Assembly (NCBI GenBank): GCA_910589305.1
Contig: CAJUTV010000001.1
Location: 347,615 to 411,614, forward strand
Source: an uncultured Lachnospira sp.
Lineage (GTDB): Bacteria; Bacillota; Clostridia; Lachnospirales; Lachnospiraceae
Direction of reading: 5' to 3'
Length of the DNA stretch: 64,000 nt
Of this stretch, positions 62,205 to 64,000 are shown piece after piece. The position numbers and the translations under genes are program-made. The notes below the pieces were generated by a model. That model was not told the origin of the DNA and ran no database searches. It worked only from the letters and a program-made list of their open reading frames with translations. Position 1 is the stretch's first letter. Each line of letters starts with the position of its first letter.

Positions 62205-63992
62205 TTAATACTTACCAAAATCACCATCTAATGATATAACAGGTTCATTATTGCTATATGATGATGTTGTATCAAAATTATCAGCATATGTATTATGTGT
62301 TGATGTCGATGCCAACTTATATTGTTCAATCAAGTGCTTAAGCGTAACAGCTTGATTTGACAACTGTTCACTTGCTGCCGCACACTGCTCGCTTGTCGCT
62401 GCATTGGTCTGTACAACCGTTGATACCTGTGAGATTGCCTGGTCTATCTGTGAGATTGCTGTTGACTGGTCGTTTGATGAGATTGCTATATTATTAATTA
62501 ATGCTACAATTTCATCAATGGAAGCAACGATTTCATCCAATGACTTTGCTGTTGCCTCTGCTAACTTTGTTCCGTTTGCAATCTTTCGGATAGAATCCTC
62601 TATCATCTCTGTTGTCTCACTTGCTGCCGATGCACTCTTTGCTGCAAGATTTCTTACTTCCTCTGCCACAACGGCAAATCCCTTGCCATGCACGCCTGCT
62701 CTTGCTGCCTCAACCGCTGCATTTAATGCCAAGATGTTCGTCTGGAAGGCGATATCATCAATTGTCTTAATAATCTTAGAAATTGTCTCTGAAGACTCAT
62801 TAATACTGTCCATAGCCTGTATCATAGACTTCATCTGGTCATTTCCAGATGTTGCCATCTCTTTGATATTGCTTACTAATGCATCCGCTTCGCCTGCTTT
62901 TGTAGCATTATCCTTTGTACGCTGTGTAACTTCATCCATAGAAGCTGTTACCTGCTCTAAGGCACTTGCCTGCTCGGTTGAACCTTGTGCCAATGCCTGA
63001 CTTGCATTTGCTACCTGCTCTGACCCCACTGTTATCTGTGTTCCAGCCTCTTTTATGCTATTTAATGTAGCATTCTCATCGGAAACCAATCGATAAAGAG
63101 CTTTTCCAAGAATATCCTTGTCACTTCGTGGTGTAACTTCAATCGTAAAGTCTCCTTTTGCGATAACATCGGCTACTCTTGCCTGCTCTTTAATAGCATC
63201 TGCCATATCTCTAAAGTTATCCATCAAGCTTCCAAGGTCATCATTATACATCTTTGTACAGTCAACATCTACATCGCCCACTGCCATCTTCTTTGCTGCT
63301 ATAGCTAAGCGCTTAACAGGTCCTGTAATTGCCTTGATAAGAACCAAACTGTAAGCTAATGTAATAATCAATGCTATTACTGAAACAACCGCTAAAATTA
63401 CTAATGTTGCTGTAAGGTTAAAAGTTATGTGCTCACTATTTTCAGAAGAAGCTTTCTCCATATTTTCTATCAGCTTTAATAACTCTGTTTGAACTTTTGC
63501 AGCCGTTGTAATACCTGTTGTTGAAAGCTCTGTTACAGCCTGTTCCAATCTGCCATTTTTAACCATTTGTATCAGCTCGTCACCAAACTCTATGTAAGCG
63601 TTCATATCTACATCAACGCTCTCATAATTACTGCGGATAGTAGAATCTAAGCTTCCTAATCGCTCTTCAAACTTACTTAAATTTTCTTTTACGGTCTGCT
63701 TATATGTCTGTACATCATTAATTTCTGACTGTAAAGCTATAGGGTCTTCTGAATACATATATAAAATATTGCGCAAACGTACTTTGATATCTGCAAAATT
63801 GCTATATGCGTTACTTAAATAATATTGTCCCATAGCATAATTGTTATAACGATTATTTCTGGCTGTATTAATCGTCGTTGCAGACCATAATCCAACACTT
63901 GAAATAATAATCATCAAAGCCATCATCATAAGACTAAACATTGTAATCTTCGCTTTGACAGTCATGTCATTGATTGAAAATCTTTTCTTCAT
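62205..63992 (-). CDS. Methyl-accepting chemotaxis protein with 4HB-type sensor domain
   Basis: This 595-residue chemoreceptor has a first membrane helix (about 15-37), an outer four-helix-bundle sensor domain (about 40-190), a second helix (about 193-216), HAMP (about 218-272) and a long signalling coiled coil. The hairpin tip is DDIAFQTNILALNAAVEAARAGVHGKGFAVVAEEVRNLA. It lacks a C-terminal CheR-binding pentapeptide. The start codon lies 8 bases from the window end, so its ribosome binding site and promoter are not visible. A small gene and a FIST gene follow. Confidence 0.95.
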   Translation of the reverse strand: MKKRFSINDMTVKAKITMFSLMMMALMIIISSVGLWSATTINTARNNRYNNYAMGQYYLSNAYSNFADIKVRLRNILYMYSEDPIALQSEINDVQTYKQTVKENLSKFEERLGSLDSTIRSNYESVDVDMNAYIEFGDELIQMVKNGRLEQAVTELSTTGITTAAKVQTELLKLIENMEKASSENSEHITFNLTATLVILAVVSVIALIITLAYSLVLIKAITGPVKRLAIAAKKMAVGDVDVDCTKMYNDDLGSLMDNFRDMADAIKEQARVADVIAKGDFTIEVTPRSDKDILGKALYRLVSDENATLNSIKEAGTQITVGSEQVANASQALAQGSTEQASALEQVTASMDEVTQRTKDNATKAGEADALVSNIKEMATSGNDQMKSMIQAMDSINESSETISKIIKTIDDIAFQTNILALNAAVEAARAGVHGKGFAVVAEEVRNLAAKSASAASETTEMIEDSIRKIANGTKLAEATAKSLDEIVASIDEIVALINNIAISSNDQSTAISQIDQAISQVSTVVQTNAATSEQCAAASEQLSNQAVTLKHLIEQYKLASTSTHNTYADNFDTTSSYSNNEPVISLDGDFGKY

Positions 63993-64000
63993 GGTAAACT

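Overview
The window looks like chromosomal DNA of an anaerobic, endospore-forming Clostridia bacterium, most likely a member of the Lachnospiraceae. The evidence is very low GC with A/T-rich intergenic DNA, strong GGAGG-type ribosome binding sites, a spoIIAA-spoIIAB-sigF cluster next to a spoVA operon, AddAB instead of RecBCD, a lysine riboswitch in front of dapA, a CUT1-type sugar importer without its own ATPase, and cohesin/dockerin domains. Nearly all genes are on the minus strand. No tRNA, rRNA, CRISPR array or intact transposase was seen. The whole reading rests on motifs recognised by eye, because no database search was possible.

Layout. 1-8 kb: the start of an AAA ATPase cut by the window edge, a subtilisin-like protease with a full catalytic triad, a membrane-anchored cohesin protein, a secreted dockerin-bearing glucosaminidase, release factor 3 (prfC) and a small hypothetical. 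8-15.4 kb: addB-addA for double-strand break repair; addA carries an unusual in-frame 30-bp tandem repeat. 15.5-20 kb: a small membrane protein, oligoendopeptidase F, a DegV protein and a double-GNAT acetyltransferase. 20-22.2 kb: an AAA ATPase plus RloB pair that resembles phage-defence modules, with rloB broken by a frameshift. 22.3-25.4 kb: dapB and dapA behind a promoter, lysine riboswitch and terminator, then a two-OB-fold SSB-like protein. 25.7-28.1 kb: typA (structured leader) and an XRE regulator.

28.5-39.4 kb is a catabolic locus for pectin-type oligosaccharides. In transcription order it has a solute-binding lipoprotein, two LplB/LplC-type permeases, an ankyrin-GH43 fusion, a possible GH105-like protein, a GH28 exo-polygalacturonase and an ABC exporter-type protein. 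The hydrolases have no signal peptides, so oligosaccharides are probably imported and then cut in the cytoplasm. The first permease has an N-terminal zinc ribbon and four extra membrane helices.

39.7-48.6 kb: a YigZ/IMPACT protein, a class A penicillin-binding protein, spoVAA-AB-AC-AD-AEb and spoIIAA-AB-sigF. 48.8-53.4 kb: an apparent operon of a coiled-coil protein, folC, a 50-residue protein and a zinc-ribbon/TPR membrane protein. 53.5-64 kb: a decayed ABC-2 permease, gdhA, an LCP-family wall-polymer ligase, a Cof-type phosphatase, a 5'-truncated S8 protease, a FIST sensor, a small protein and a methyl-accepting chemotaxis protein.

Two families of palindromic intergenic repeats run through the window and often sit side by side (28.1-28.5, 54.0-54.2 and 62.0-62.2 kb). 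One copy lies exactly where the second S8 protease loses its N-terminal part. The most interesting candidates are the neighbouring cohesin/dockerin cell-wall pair, the ankyrin-GH43 and zinc-ribbon-permease fusions, the frameshifted ATPase/RloB module, the paired repeat families, and a shared 12-nt sequence (CAGAAATGAGGA) overlapping the ribosome binding site of four unrelated genes.
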